Shown: positions 1 to 5,748 of the stretch, piece after piece
How positions within the stretch are numbered: position 1 is the first letter of the stretch
Layout of the letters: each line of letters opens with the position of its first letter
NCBI GenBank assembly: GCA_900541865.1
Contig: UQLO01000049.1
Span: 1-12,450 of the forward strand
Direction: 5' to 3'
Length of the DNA: 12,450 nucleotides
From: an uncultured Porphyromonadaceae bacterium
Lineage (GTDB): Bacteria > Bacteroidota > Bacteroidia > Bacteroidales > Muribaculaceae
Position numbers and translations under genes: made by a program
The notes under the pieces: model-generated
Told to the model about the DNA's origin: nothing
Seen by the model: the letters and a program-made list of their open reading frames with translations, nothing else
The model's database searches: none

Positions 1-74
1 GCTTCAATAGCTCAGTCGGTTAGAGCATCTGACTGTTAATCAGAGGGTCGTTGGTTCGAGTCCATCTTGAAGCG
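1..74 (+). tRNA. tRNA-Asn (anticodon GTT)
   Basis: A complete cloverleaf can be folded. The acceptor arm is GCTTCAA (1-7) with TTGAAGC (67-73), and the discriminator base is G74. The anticodon stem TCTGA/TCAGA encloses the loop CTGTTAA, which gives anticodon GTT and so asparagine. The T loop carries the usual GGTTCGAGTCC core. The 3' CCA is not encoded, because the next bases are CTT. The gene starts at the first base of the window, so its promoter is not visible. Confidence 0.96.
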
Positions 75-78
75 CTTG

Positions 79-113
79 GCGGATCGGTTTTCGTAAATCG
101 GTCCGCTTTTTTT
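79..113 (+). terminator. Rho-independent terminator of the tRNA gene
   Basis: The arms GCGGATCG (79-86) and CGGTCCGC (99-106) pair over 8 bp, including one T-G wobble, around a 12-base loop. Seven T residues follow directly (107-113). Its place five bases after the tRNA fits termination of the tRNA transcript and implies that the next gene has its own promoter. Confidence 0.85.
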
Positions 114-244
114 ATCGTTATGCCCAACCTTTCGCGCCAGCCGGCGTTTATCCATAGCAACAACGATAACAACAGGGTTCCCGGACCCCAAGCCGCCTTC
201 CGGCGGTGCCCGATCTGAGAATCTCCTAAAAAGTACTACTAACT
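114..244 (+). other. Leader region of the DUF3861-type gene, with small hairpin
   Basis: This gap between the tRNA terminator and the next start codon must contain the promoter of the following gene, but I find no TAnnTTTG box in it. The only clear structure is a 5-bp GC hairpin, CCGCC (193-197) with GGCGG (202-206), around a TTCC loop. No Shine-Dalgarno sequence precedes the ATG at 245, as is normal in Bacteroidetes. Confidence 0.4.
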
Positions 245-529
245 ATGGATAACGTAAAGAAATCCTATTACTTCAACGTAATAGAAGCTAAAGACGGAGA
301 AATGGCCGAAGTGATGAACTTCAACTTCGGCGGACATCACGATCTGGCAGCGCTGGTTGAGCGCGCCAAAGCCGCAAACGTAGTCAGCGAAGACAAGTAT
401 GCTAAAGAGCTCGTGCTTGGCATACGCCTCCTCCACCATGCTCTGAAGAAAAACCAGCAGACGGCTCTCTTCCAGAACTTCCTTACTCAGCTCAACGCTT
501 TCAAGGACGAACTCAAAAAGCTCTCCTAA
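245..529 (+). CDS. DUF3861-type small protein
   Basis: A 94-residue protein with no signal peptide, membrane segment or cysteine, so probably cytoplasmic. Its pattern fits my memory of the DUF3861 family of Bacteroidetes. It has an N-terminal beta segment (about 8-15), an FNFGGHHDL stretch (26-34) entering a helix, then a helix with LVLGIRLLHHALKKN (56-70), and a final segment with LFQNFLTQLNAFKDELKK. The family has no established biochemical function that I know of, and none is proposed. The length matches the family, and the ATG at 245 is the natural start. It lies between a tRNA terminator and a GC-rich hairpin at 560-599, so it seems to be a single-gene transcript. The family assignment is from recognition alone and a profile search would settle it. 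Confidence 0.75.
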   Translation: MDNVKKSYYFNVIEAKDGEMAEVMNFNFGGHHDLAALVERAKAANVVSEDKYAKELVLGIRLLHHALKKNQQTALFQNFLTQLNAFKDELKKLS

Positions 530-559
530 ACTAAGCTGACCTGACACCATAAAACACCG

Positions 560-599
560 AGCGCCTCCGCCGCAGCTGCATGCTTGCCACGGAGGCGCT
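560..599 (+). terminator. Hairpin after the DUF3861-type gene, possible terminator
   Basis: The arms AGCGCCTCCG (560-569) and CGGAGGCGCT (590-599) form a perfect 10-bp GC-rich stem with a 20-base loop, 30 bases after the stop codon. No T run follows, so it is not a canonical intrinsic terminator. It could stop transcription inefficiently or protect the 3' end of the mRNA. Confidence 0.5.
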
Positions 600-631
600 T
601 GGCGTACTCCGGCCCTTAAAATGGCCCTTTC

Positions 632-658
632 GAACTGTTTTTGCAAAAAAAACAATTC
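632..658. repeat. AT-rich inverted repeat upstream of the rpsU promoter
   Basis: GAACTGTTTTT (632-642) pairs with AAAAACAATTC (648-658) over 11 bp with one mismatch. It lies between the GC hairpin of the previous gene and the rpsU promoter. It may work with that hairpin as a transcription barrier or be an upstream promoter element. No T tract follows on the plus strand. Confidence 0.4.
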
Positions 659-672
659 GGCATCGAAAAAAA

Positions 673-704
673 TTTGGCTGAATAAGAAAAGTTTATTAAT
701 TTTG
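673..704 (+). promoter_or_regulatory. Bacteroidetes-type promoter of rpsU
   Basis: TTTG at 673-676 is followed after 20 bases by TAATTTTG at 697-704. This matches the Bacteroidetes primary sigma factor consensus (TTTG, 19-21 bases, TAnnTTTG) in both boxes. Transcription should start at about 708-710, leaving a leader of about 95 bases before the rpsU ATG. It is the best promoter in the window. Confidence 0.8.
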
Positions 705-708
705 CCGC

Positions 709-804
709 GCTAAAGTGGTCGCAAATGGTGCCCGCATACATTGCGCCTCCGGTTTTGGACCTCTCGGCAAAGTAAACACGCAAATACAATCATTCACATA
801 CAAT
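709..804 (+). promoter_or_regulatory. 5' leader of rpsU mRNA
   Basis: This leader is long for a 63-codon gene. It can form a short stem, GGTGC (727-731) with GCGCC (743-747) including one wobble, followed by a 3-bp hairpin, TCC with GGA (748-759). The last 30 bases before the ATG are A-rich, unstructured and without a Shine-Dalgarno sequence. Autoregulation by S21 would be in keeping with ribosomal protein genes, but no binding site is recognised. Confidence 0.4.
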
Positions 805-996
805 ATGATCATCGTACAAGTTAAAGAAGGCGAACAGATTGAGCGCGCTCTCAAGAAATTCAAGCGCAAATTTGAAAAAACCGGCATCGTAAAAGAACTC
901 CGCAGCCGTCAGGCTTTCCAGAAGCCCTCCGTCACCAACCGCAAGAAGATGATGAAGGCAGTCTATGTTCAGCAGCTCCGCTGCGTAGAGGACTAA
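805..996 (+). CDS. rpsU: 30S ribosomal protein bS21
   Basis: A 63-residue bS21 that begins MIIVQVKEGEQIERALKKFK and continues with a conserved basic helical body. The motif ELRSRQAFQKPSV (31-43) leads into the C-terminal helix with KAVYVQQL. S21 sits on the 30S platform next to the 3' end of 16S rRNA. In Bacteroidetes it helps hide the anti-Shine-Dalgarno sequence, and the tyrosine at position 54 here matches the residue I recall as important for that. The open frame extends upstream to 715, but the ATG at 805 gives the normal family length and lies below the promoter, so it is chosen. There is no Shine-Dalgarno sequence. The gene has its own promoter and is probably transcribed alone. Confidence 0.97.
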   Translation: MIIVQVKEGEQIERALKKFKRKFEKTGIVKELRSRQAFQKPSVTNRKKMMKAVYVQQLRCVED

Positions 997-1026
997 GCCC
1001 CGCCTCCTAAGCTCAAAAAATAGAAT

Positions 1027-1055
1027 AACCGGATGGATGCATTTTCCACCCGGTT
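1027..1055 (+). terminator. Hairpin after rpsU, probable terminator
   Basis: AACCGGATGG (1027-1036) pairs with CCACCCGGTT (1046-1055) with a single mismatch, around a 9-base loop rich in T. It lies 30 bases after the rpsU stop. The tail is only moderately T-rich, so termination strength is uncertain. Confidence 0.5.
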
Positions 1056-1096
1056 GATTCTGTGTACATACCCCAGACGGGGCGCTCCCAAGGAGG

Positions 1097-1113
1097 GCGA
1101 GCTTCCAGCTCGC
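1097..1113. repeat. Perfect palindrome at the head of the repeat block
   Basis: GCGAGCT (1097-1103) and AGCTCGC (1107-1113) form a 7-bp stem with a 3-base loop. It resembles the palindrome inside each downstream repeat unit (GAGGGC, TTCA, GCCCTC), which suggests that all three are members of one small palindromic repeat family. Confidence 0.6.
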
Positions 1114-1283
1114 AAGCCGCGAAAGGTCCCGCAAACGTATGGACCGAGGGCTTCAGCCCTCGCCCCATCCCAAAGGGATTCCGGCCGCAAAGGCGCCTCA
1201 AGCCGCGAAAGGTCCCGCAAACGTATGGACCGAGGGCTTCAGCCCTCGCCTCATCCCGAAGGGATTCCGGCCGCAAAGGCGCC
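1113..1283. repeat. Two tandem copies of an 86-bp palindrome-rich repeat
   Basis: Copy 1 (1113-1198) and copy 2 (from 1199) repeat with a period of 86 bp. Over the 85 bases to 1197 and 1283 I count two differences. Each copy holds a GAGGGC/GCCCTC hairpin (1146-1161 in copy 1), an ATCCC/GGGAT hairpin (1167-1179) and a GGTCC/GGACC pairing. The block lies between the convergent ends of rpsU and the terminase gene. It looks like a REP or BIME-type intergenic repeat. Open frames through it are unconvincing and I do not call them genes. Confidence 0.85.
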
Positions 1284-1304
1284 CGCCTCCCCTTCGCCTA
1301 TCCT

Positions 1305-1342
1305 GATGAATCGCGATATATCCCGATTCACCGGGATTCATC
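1305..1342. repeat. Inverted repeat with two alternative foldings, 3' of terminase
   Basis: GATGAATCGCG (1305-1315) pairs with CGGGATTCATC (1332-1342) with one mismatch. Alternatively TCCCG (1321-1325) pairs with CGGGA (1332-1336), using the same right arm. It begins 25 bases beyond the terminase stop in the direction of that transcript, so it may act as its terminator or 3' stabiliser. The T run on that strand precedes the hairpin instead of following it, so it is not a standard intrinsic terminator. Confidence 0.5.
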
Positions 1343-1366
1343 GCCCACCCCCAGAAAAAAGGCGAA

Positions 1367-3253
1367 TCACCATTGCCGGCGCTGCCAGCCGGTGTTGGCC
1401 GCGTGCGCGGCCACCGCGCTGCGCGGTGGCAACCCATGCAGGGCATGCAAGGCCATGGCGCGCGTCATCAGCATATCGTCGTGACAACCCGGCCGCGCGC
1501 CGTACGACCCGTTCCGGCGCCGCTCGTAGGTGAGCAACTCGTCGCAGGCATCGTTGTCGCGCTCGATAAAAGCCCCCGTGCGCACCGCCTCCACCAGCCC
1601 GGCAATCAACATTCCCTTGGTAGCCGTATTGGTGTGGAAACCAACGCGCGAAGTGCGCTGCCGCGTCACCGTGTCGAAATTCTCCCGTCGGTAGAGATTC
1701 GGATAGCGCTCCGCGAGGCGGTTGAGCACAAAGAGATTGCCGTCGCCGCCGGCCTCAACGCCGCCGTAGGCTTCAGTCTCCAGTGTGTTGCTTTCTATAA
1801 TAAGGAGGGCGTTGCGGTAGTAGCGGCCGATGTCCTCGGCATGCCGGACCAACACATCGTGGTCGCAATGCCCGCGCCACTGGGCCACAACGCGATGCGG
1901 AGCCCCGTCCTCACCCTGACGCATAACCAGCACCACCGACCAGTCGGCCTTGTCCGACCGGCCGCCAACGTCGACTGCCGCAACATAGCTCGCTCCGACT
2001 TCCGGTCGCTCCCAGACCTTGAGCCGGCCGCAAGCATCCGGCGCGAAGACACCCGGAGCATGCGCCTCGCCCATCTCGGCGGCTTCCCGACAGTTGCGCC
2101 GAACCTCCTCCACAGTCGCCGCAGAGAAAATGCCGTCGCCAGTAGAAGCAAATGCCTCAATGTCGGAAGTCGGATATTCCGCCTGGAAGCTCTCCATCGA
2201 CGGGTATTCGCGAAGCTTCATCCTGAACCAGTAGATCTGCTCAAGGTCAAGACCAAGATCCCATAGTCGACGCTCGTACTCCGTCAGCGACCCCGCCAAA
2301 GCCGCCGGGTCGTCCGGCCGAAGGGCGTACATCTCGATGCGGTACCACGGCACAAAGACGGCCTCCTTGTCGCCCCGGCCCTCCTTGCAGCGAAGCCATT
2401 CGCGGTGGAAGTAGTTCCCCACGCCGTTTGCCGTCGATTCCATAATTATCAGTGAATCCGGTATATAGGCAACAGCTCCGCAAACTGCGCGCACACATTG
2501 CTCCGGCGAACGCTGTGGTGTCGCCGACCAGAACGCCGTCTCGCTCAAGTGCGCCATAGCGTAGTCCGCGCCGCGGAATGAGTCCTGCGTCTCGCTCGAC
2601 CCTATGGTGACCCGGCAGTCCCGACCCTTGATCATGCGGATGTTCTGTGCTCGCTCGTAGGGCCGGAATTCCGGCTCCTCGTCGCCTTCCCAGTATGCCT
2701 TGGGGTAGTTCTCCAGCAGCTTGGTGTAGGCCCCGCGTATGGCCGAGGCTGCGTCCTTGACGTGCGCGCAAATCAGCGAATTCCAGTTGCGGTGCACGCA
2801 TATCTGCATCCACGCCATATAAGCCTGAATGAGCGTACTCGCTCCCCACTGCCTCGCTTTAAGAACTATAAGACGCAACGGCCGACCTGCCGCACGCTGC
2901 CGCTCCAGTGCGTCGACGACATCGCGCTGCGCCGCGTTCAGAACCAAAGGTGTGTCTTCGTCGCGTGTCTTGTGCTTGATTTTCACGCACCTAACGCACC
3001 AGTACTCGAAGTCATGACGGCAGCGCAGCAACCGCCAGAGTGTGGCGTCTGTCCGCGCCTTTTCGTAGTCAGCGTCGGCAACCATGCTCTTGGGGAGGTA
3101 GGCAAGCGGGACGTCAGGCTCTGGGGTCGCAACGCGGTTTCCCGTGCGCAAGGCCATTCGCCGGCCCTTAAGCGGGTCGTAGGCGCCTCGTGCGCGACGG
3201 CGCTCAACCCGCCGGCGGTGCTCGGCAAGTATTTCGGCTATCTTCGCTTCCAT
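1367..3253 (-). CDS. Phage-type terminase large subunit (TerL-like)
   Basis: A 628-residue protein with the two-domain layout of viral DNA-packaging motors. In the ATPase domain, LNAAQRDVVDAL (105-116) is like an adenine-binding motif, KARQWGAST (132-140) is the deviant Walker A loop of terminases, DYAMAHLSETAFW (230-242) is Walker B with catalytic Glu238, and ESTANG (272-277) is the coupling motif. The RNase H-like nuclease domain shows Asp428 (AAVDVGG), Glu487 (LLIIESN) and Asp592/Asp593 (CHDDML), so both activities look intact. TerL normally pumps DNA into a procapsid and cuts it. The ATG at 3253 is chosen because it overlaps the stop of the upstream gene by one base (TGATG); an upstream extension to 3454 lies inside that gene. 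No portal, small terminase or capsid gene is in the window. Base composition resembles its neighbours, suggesting long residence. Confidence 0.88.
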   Translation of the reverse strand: MEAKIAEILAEHRRRVERRRARGAYDPLKGRRMALRTGNRVATPEPDVPLAYLPKSMVADADYEKARTDATLWRLLRCRHDFEYWCVRCVKIKHKTRDEDTPLVLNAAQRDVVDALERQRAAGRPLRLIVLKARQWGASTLIQAYMAWMQICVHRNWNSLICAHVKDAASAIRGAYTKLLENYPKAYWEGDEEPEFRPYERAQNIRMIKGRDCRVTIGSSETQDSFRGADYAMAHLSETAFWSATPQRSPEQCVRAVCGAVAYIPDSLIIMESTANGVGNYFHREWLRCKEGRGDKEAVFVPWYRIEMYALRPDDPAALAGSLTEYERRLWDLGLDLEQIYWFRMKLREYPSMESFQAEYPTSDIEAFASTGDGIFSAATVEEVRRNCREAAEMGEAHAPGVFAPDACGRLKVWERPEVGASYVAAVDVGGRSDKADWSVVLVMRQGEDGAPHRVVAQWRGHCDHDVLVRHAEDIGRYYRNALLIIESNTLETEAYGGVEAGGDGNLFVLNRLAERYPNLYRRENFDTVTRQRTSRVGFHTNTATKGMLIAGLVEAVRTGAFIERDNDACDELLTYERRRNGSYGARPGCHDDMLMTRAMALHALHGLPPRSAVAAHAANTGWQRRQW

Positions 3254-5598
3254 CACTGCACCTTCACTGAGGTTATACGAAGGTCGTCGCTCGAGCACTC
3301 CAGGCGGAAGGTCAGGCCTTGAACACGCCGATGGAGCAGGCGGGCCACCAGAGGATGGCGCACATTGCCCGAAAGGCTCAGCTCGCACACACGGCCACCA
3401 CCGGCGCTCAGCGACACCTTGCCTTCTTCCAGAAAGCCCGACAGGTGCACGCACACCCGGCGCGGACTGAAGTCACGGCCACCGCTTTCGTAGATGCTCT
3501 CCAGTGCCACCGTCGAGGTGCACGCCGAATCCTCCTCGTGCACCGGGTGAAGTCCGTTCAGGCTTACAAAATGAACCCCGCCGGCATTCATGGCCGAACC
3601 TCCGGCCAGTTCCGGTCGATTGTACTTTGTTCCGCTGTCGACGCACAGGGCCGTGCTCCCCTCGGCATTGATTGCCAGCAACTCGCGGTGTTGGCCGTCC
3701 CATGCCAGTGCCGTGTACTCCCCCTCCAGCACGCGCTGCACCTTGCGCGAGGTCGCCCCTACGGCAAGCACCTCCCCCGCCACAGCAGCGTAGACACAGC
3801 CCGCGCCACCGCACAGCGCATGAGGCTCCCGCTCATCGATAGTCTTGGCGCTCAGGCTTTTGAAGCCATTGTCGACGGTAAGTGAAATCAACCCGGAGGC
3901 TCCGCGGCCCACGAAGCGGCTCCGCCCGTACTCCCACGCCGTGTCCGAGCCAACGGCGCCTGCAATTTCGGCCAACGGCGCCGACATCTCCTTGGTGGCC
4001 AGCACCTCCAGAGGAGAACCCACCGCCGATGCCGCAACCAAGGTGTCGAAATCGTCGGATGGTTCGGCCACATCGCTGACCAGCGCAGCCGATACCGTCG
4101 GCAGCTCTATCGCCCCCAACCCCGCCTGAATGTAGACCGAGCGACATCCCGAGGGGTCCGGACTCAGCGCGAAAGCACCCGACCGCGTGGCGTTTCCGTC
4201 GAAAATGGTGATGCGCATGCTCGTGGCATCCGGCGAGGGGTAGCTCAGCACCGGCCCAAGCTTCGTCGGAACCTTGCCCTTAAATTCGTGGGAACACACC
4301 ACACCGCGCCGACCGGTGCCCGAAAAAGTCACCGTCACCATCGCGCGAGCGCCGCTGCCCGAAGCCGTCGTGGTCTCGGACGCGAAAAAGAGCGGCTGGA
4401 AGCCACGGCTGCGAACGCTGTGTATGCCTGCAAACACAACCGCCGAGGCATCCGAGGCCACAACATCCGCGCCGAAGGTATGCGGCGACTCCATAAGCAC
4501 ACGCCCGGCATCCGGAACGGCATACCCTCGCCCAAGTGCCGTATCGACGGCGGCTCCGTCGGCGCCCGGACTCCCTGTGGCCACGTTGTGCACCCGCATC
4601 GTCGTCGTTGTGCCGCCGAAGGGTCGCTCTACGCGCATAACAAGGCGTCCCATGCGCGGCGATGCTCCGACGATGCGGCGAAGTGCGCATACTGCCCCCG
4701 AACTGCTGCCCGTCACGTCGTGCTCGAACCCCGGAAGACTGATACGCAGCCCCGTGCTCCGGGTAATGGCTACGCTCCCGGTCCGTCCGCTGCGGTAAGG
4801 ATGCAGCTCGGGGGTGGCGTAGATTTCGACGGCGGCAACATCCGGGCAACTCTCGGCGTCGAATTCGGCCTCTATGCCGTAGCACGGCACGCTCAATGTG
4901 TAGCCCTTGACGGTTTTGAGATTCTCCACCGTCGTTTCCACCCACGGCGAGAAGGTCCCCGTTGCCCTCACCGCAACCGGTGGCGTCGTAAGCAGCAGGC
5001 GGTTGCGGCTGTCCAGATAGCGCGCCCATACAAGCACCGGAGCCGTGAAAACTCCGTCGGCCGCTGCCCCGGCGCACGCATTTTCGTAGGCCCCGGCAAG
5101 GTCCGAGCATACAGCCTGCCGAGTTGCCGGCGACAACGTGGTGCCTCCGGTAAATTCTTGACTCATTGTGCGGTCGCCGACAACCACGCTGCGGGAAGCC
5201 TCTGTCGTGGCGCGGAAGCTCACCGCCGGATAGGTCCGGCTGGTGGCCCGGCAGCTCCACACGCCGCCTGCCACGCTAACCTCAACGCTGCCACGACGGC
5301 ATATCACCAGTGCGGTGCTCGTCCCGGTGGCAACAGCGCCGCTTACTTCGCCCGGCGTGCCGTTTTCGAAGGGCAGAGGGGTGCTCCCCTCGCCGAGTTC
5401 GCCTCCCGCGAGTGTACTGCCCTTGCAGAAGAGCCACACTTCCCGGCCGCCGTCGGCAAGCCGCACAAGAGGTCGCCAGCCCGTCCACGCCGCCAGTCGC
5501 TTCTTGGGAGCCGCTACTTCCAGCCCCCACTCCCCGCACCGCTCAACAGGGCGCAGGTTGGTGAGGCGGCTTTCTTTCAGTTTGAATGTGTGTACCAT
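3253..5598 (-). CDS. Large beta-rich protein, possibly phage structural, partner of TerL
   Basis: I do not recognise a named family. The 781-residue protein has no signal peptide or membrane segment. It is rich in Gly, Ala, Ser, Thr and Val, with alternating hydrophobic patterns suggesting mostly beta structure. Residues about 515-690 show short repeated strand patterns (such as CVYAAVAGEVLAVG and ELLAINAEGSTALCVD) like beta-propeller blades. The last 85 residues resemble a closing beta-sandwich. The start KLKESRLTNLRPVER (about 6-20) recalls phage head-tail or tail accessory proteins, by impression only. The ATG at 5598 is preferred over one at 5682 because a promoter -7 box (5619-5626) lies between them. 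Its stop overlaps the TerL start by one base, so the pair should be translationally coupled. Without the neighbour I could not assign it to phage biology. Confidence 0.72.
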   Translation of the reverse strand: MVHTFKLKESRLTNLRPVERCGEWGLEVAAPKKRLAAWTGWRPLVRLADGGREVWLFCKGSTLAGGELGEGSTPLPFENGTPGEVSGAVATGTSTALVICRRGSVEVSVAGGVWSCRATSRTYPAVSFRATTEASRSVVVGDRTMSQEFTGGTTLSPATRQAVCSDLAGAYENACAGAAADGVFTAPVLVWARYLDSRNRLLLTTPPVAVRATGTFSPWVETTVENLKTVKGYTLSVPCYGIEAEFDAESCPDVAAVEIYATPELHPYRSGRTGSVAITRSTGLRISLPGFEHDVTGSSSGAVCALRRIVGASPRMGRLVMRVERPFGGTTTTMRVHNVATGSPGADGAAVDTALGRGYAVPDAGRVLMESPHTFGADVVASDASAVVFAGIHSVRSRGFQPLFFASETTTASGSGARAMVTVTFSGTGRRGVVCSHEFKGKVPTKLGPVLSYPSPDATSMRITIFDGNATRSGAFALSPDPSGCRSVYIQAGLGAIELPTVSAALVSDVAEPSDDFDTLVAASAVGSPLEVLATKEMSAPLAEIAGAVGSDTAWEYGRSRFVGRGASGLISLTVDNGFKSLSAKTIDEREPHALCGGAGCVYAAVAGEVLAVGATSRKVQRVLEGEYTALAWDGQHRELLAINAEGSTALCVDSGTKYNRPELAGGSAMNAGGVHFVSLNGLHPVHEEDSACTSTVALESIYESGGRDFSPRRVCVHLSGFLEEGKVSLSAGGGRVCELSLSGNVRHPLVARLLHRRVQGLTFRLECSSDDLRITSVKVQ

Positions 5599-5618
5599 AG
5601 TTTTTGGGTTTTTCGCTG

Positions 5619-5626
5619 CAAAAATA
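5619..5626 (-). promoter_or_regulatory. -7 box of the beta-rich protein/TerL operon
   Basis: Read on the minus strand this is TATTTTTG, an exact TAnnTTTG match, 20 bases before the ATG at 5598. I see no good TTTG at the expected -33 position, so the promoter may be weak or need an activator. The leader would be only about 15 bases, with no Shine-Dalgarno sequence. Confidence 0.6.
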
Positions 5627-5695
5627 CCCTCGCGCCACCGCCTCGCTGTCATTCTTTCCATAACCCCAGTCCCGTTTAACAAAACTTACATCGCC

Positions 5696-5728
5696 TTGGC
5701 CGCGTTTTACAAATTTATTATATCTTTG
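5696..5728 (+). promoter_or_regulatory. Bacteroidetes-type promoter of polA
   Basis: The -7 box TATCTTTG (5721-5728) matches TAnnTTTG exactly. The -33 candidate is TTGG (5696-5699), 21 bases upstream. The predicted start is at about 5732-5734, which gives a leader of about 15 bases to the ATG at 5749, without a Shine-Dalgarno sequence. It is divergent from the promoter of the terminase operon about 95 bp away. Confidence 0.7.
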
Positions 5729-5748
5729 CACTACCAACACAAAACACC

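Noticed and set aside
1..74. tRNA-Asn as a phage attachment site for the terminase operon
   Set aside because: No second copy of the tRNA 3' end is seen in the window, there is no integrase, and unrelated genes (DUF3861-type, rpsU) lie between.
1113..1283. Possible CRISPR array
   Set aside because: There are only two adjacent long copies, without spacers of regular size and with no cas gene in the window.
1033..1533. Open frames through the 86-bp repeat block
   Set aside because: They consist of Arg, Pro and Ser-rich repeat translation, run into the terminase gene antisense, and have no start signal.
3254..3454. Upstream extension of the terminase by 67 residues
   Set aside because: It lies entirely inside the preceding gene and is Arg/Pro-rich without a terminase pattern. 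The ATG overlapping the stop codon is a better start.
4288..5679. A 463-residue plus-strand frame opposite the beta-rich protein
   Set aside because: It is rich in Arg, Ala and His and of low complexity, typical of an antisense shadow, with no promoter and no recognised motif.
5599..5682. Upstream extension of the beta-rich protein to an ATG at 5682
   Set aside because: The region contains the exact -7 promoter box at 5619-5626, so it would not be transcribed as coding sequence from that promoter.
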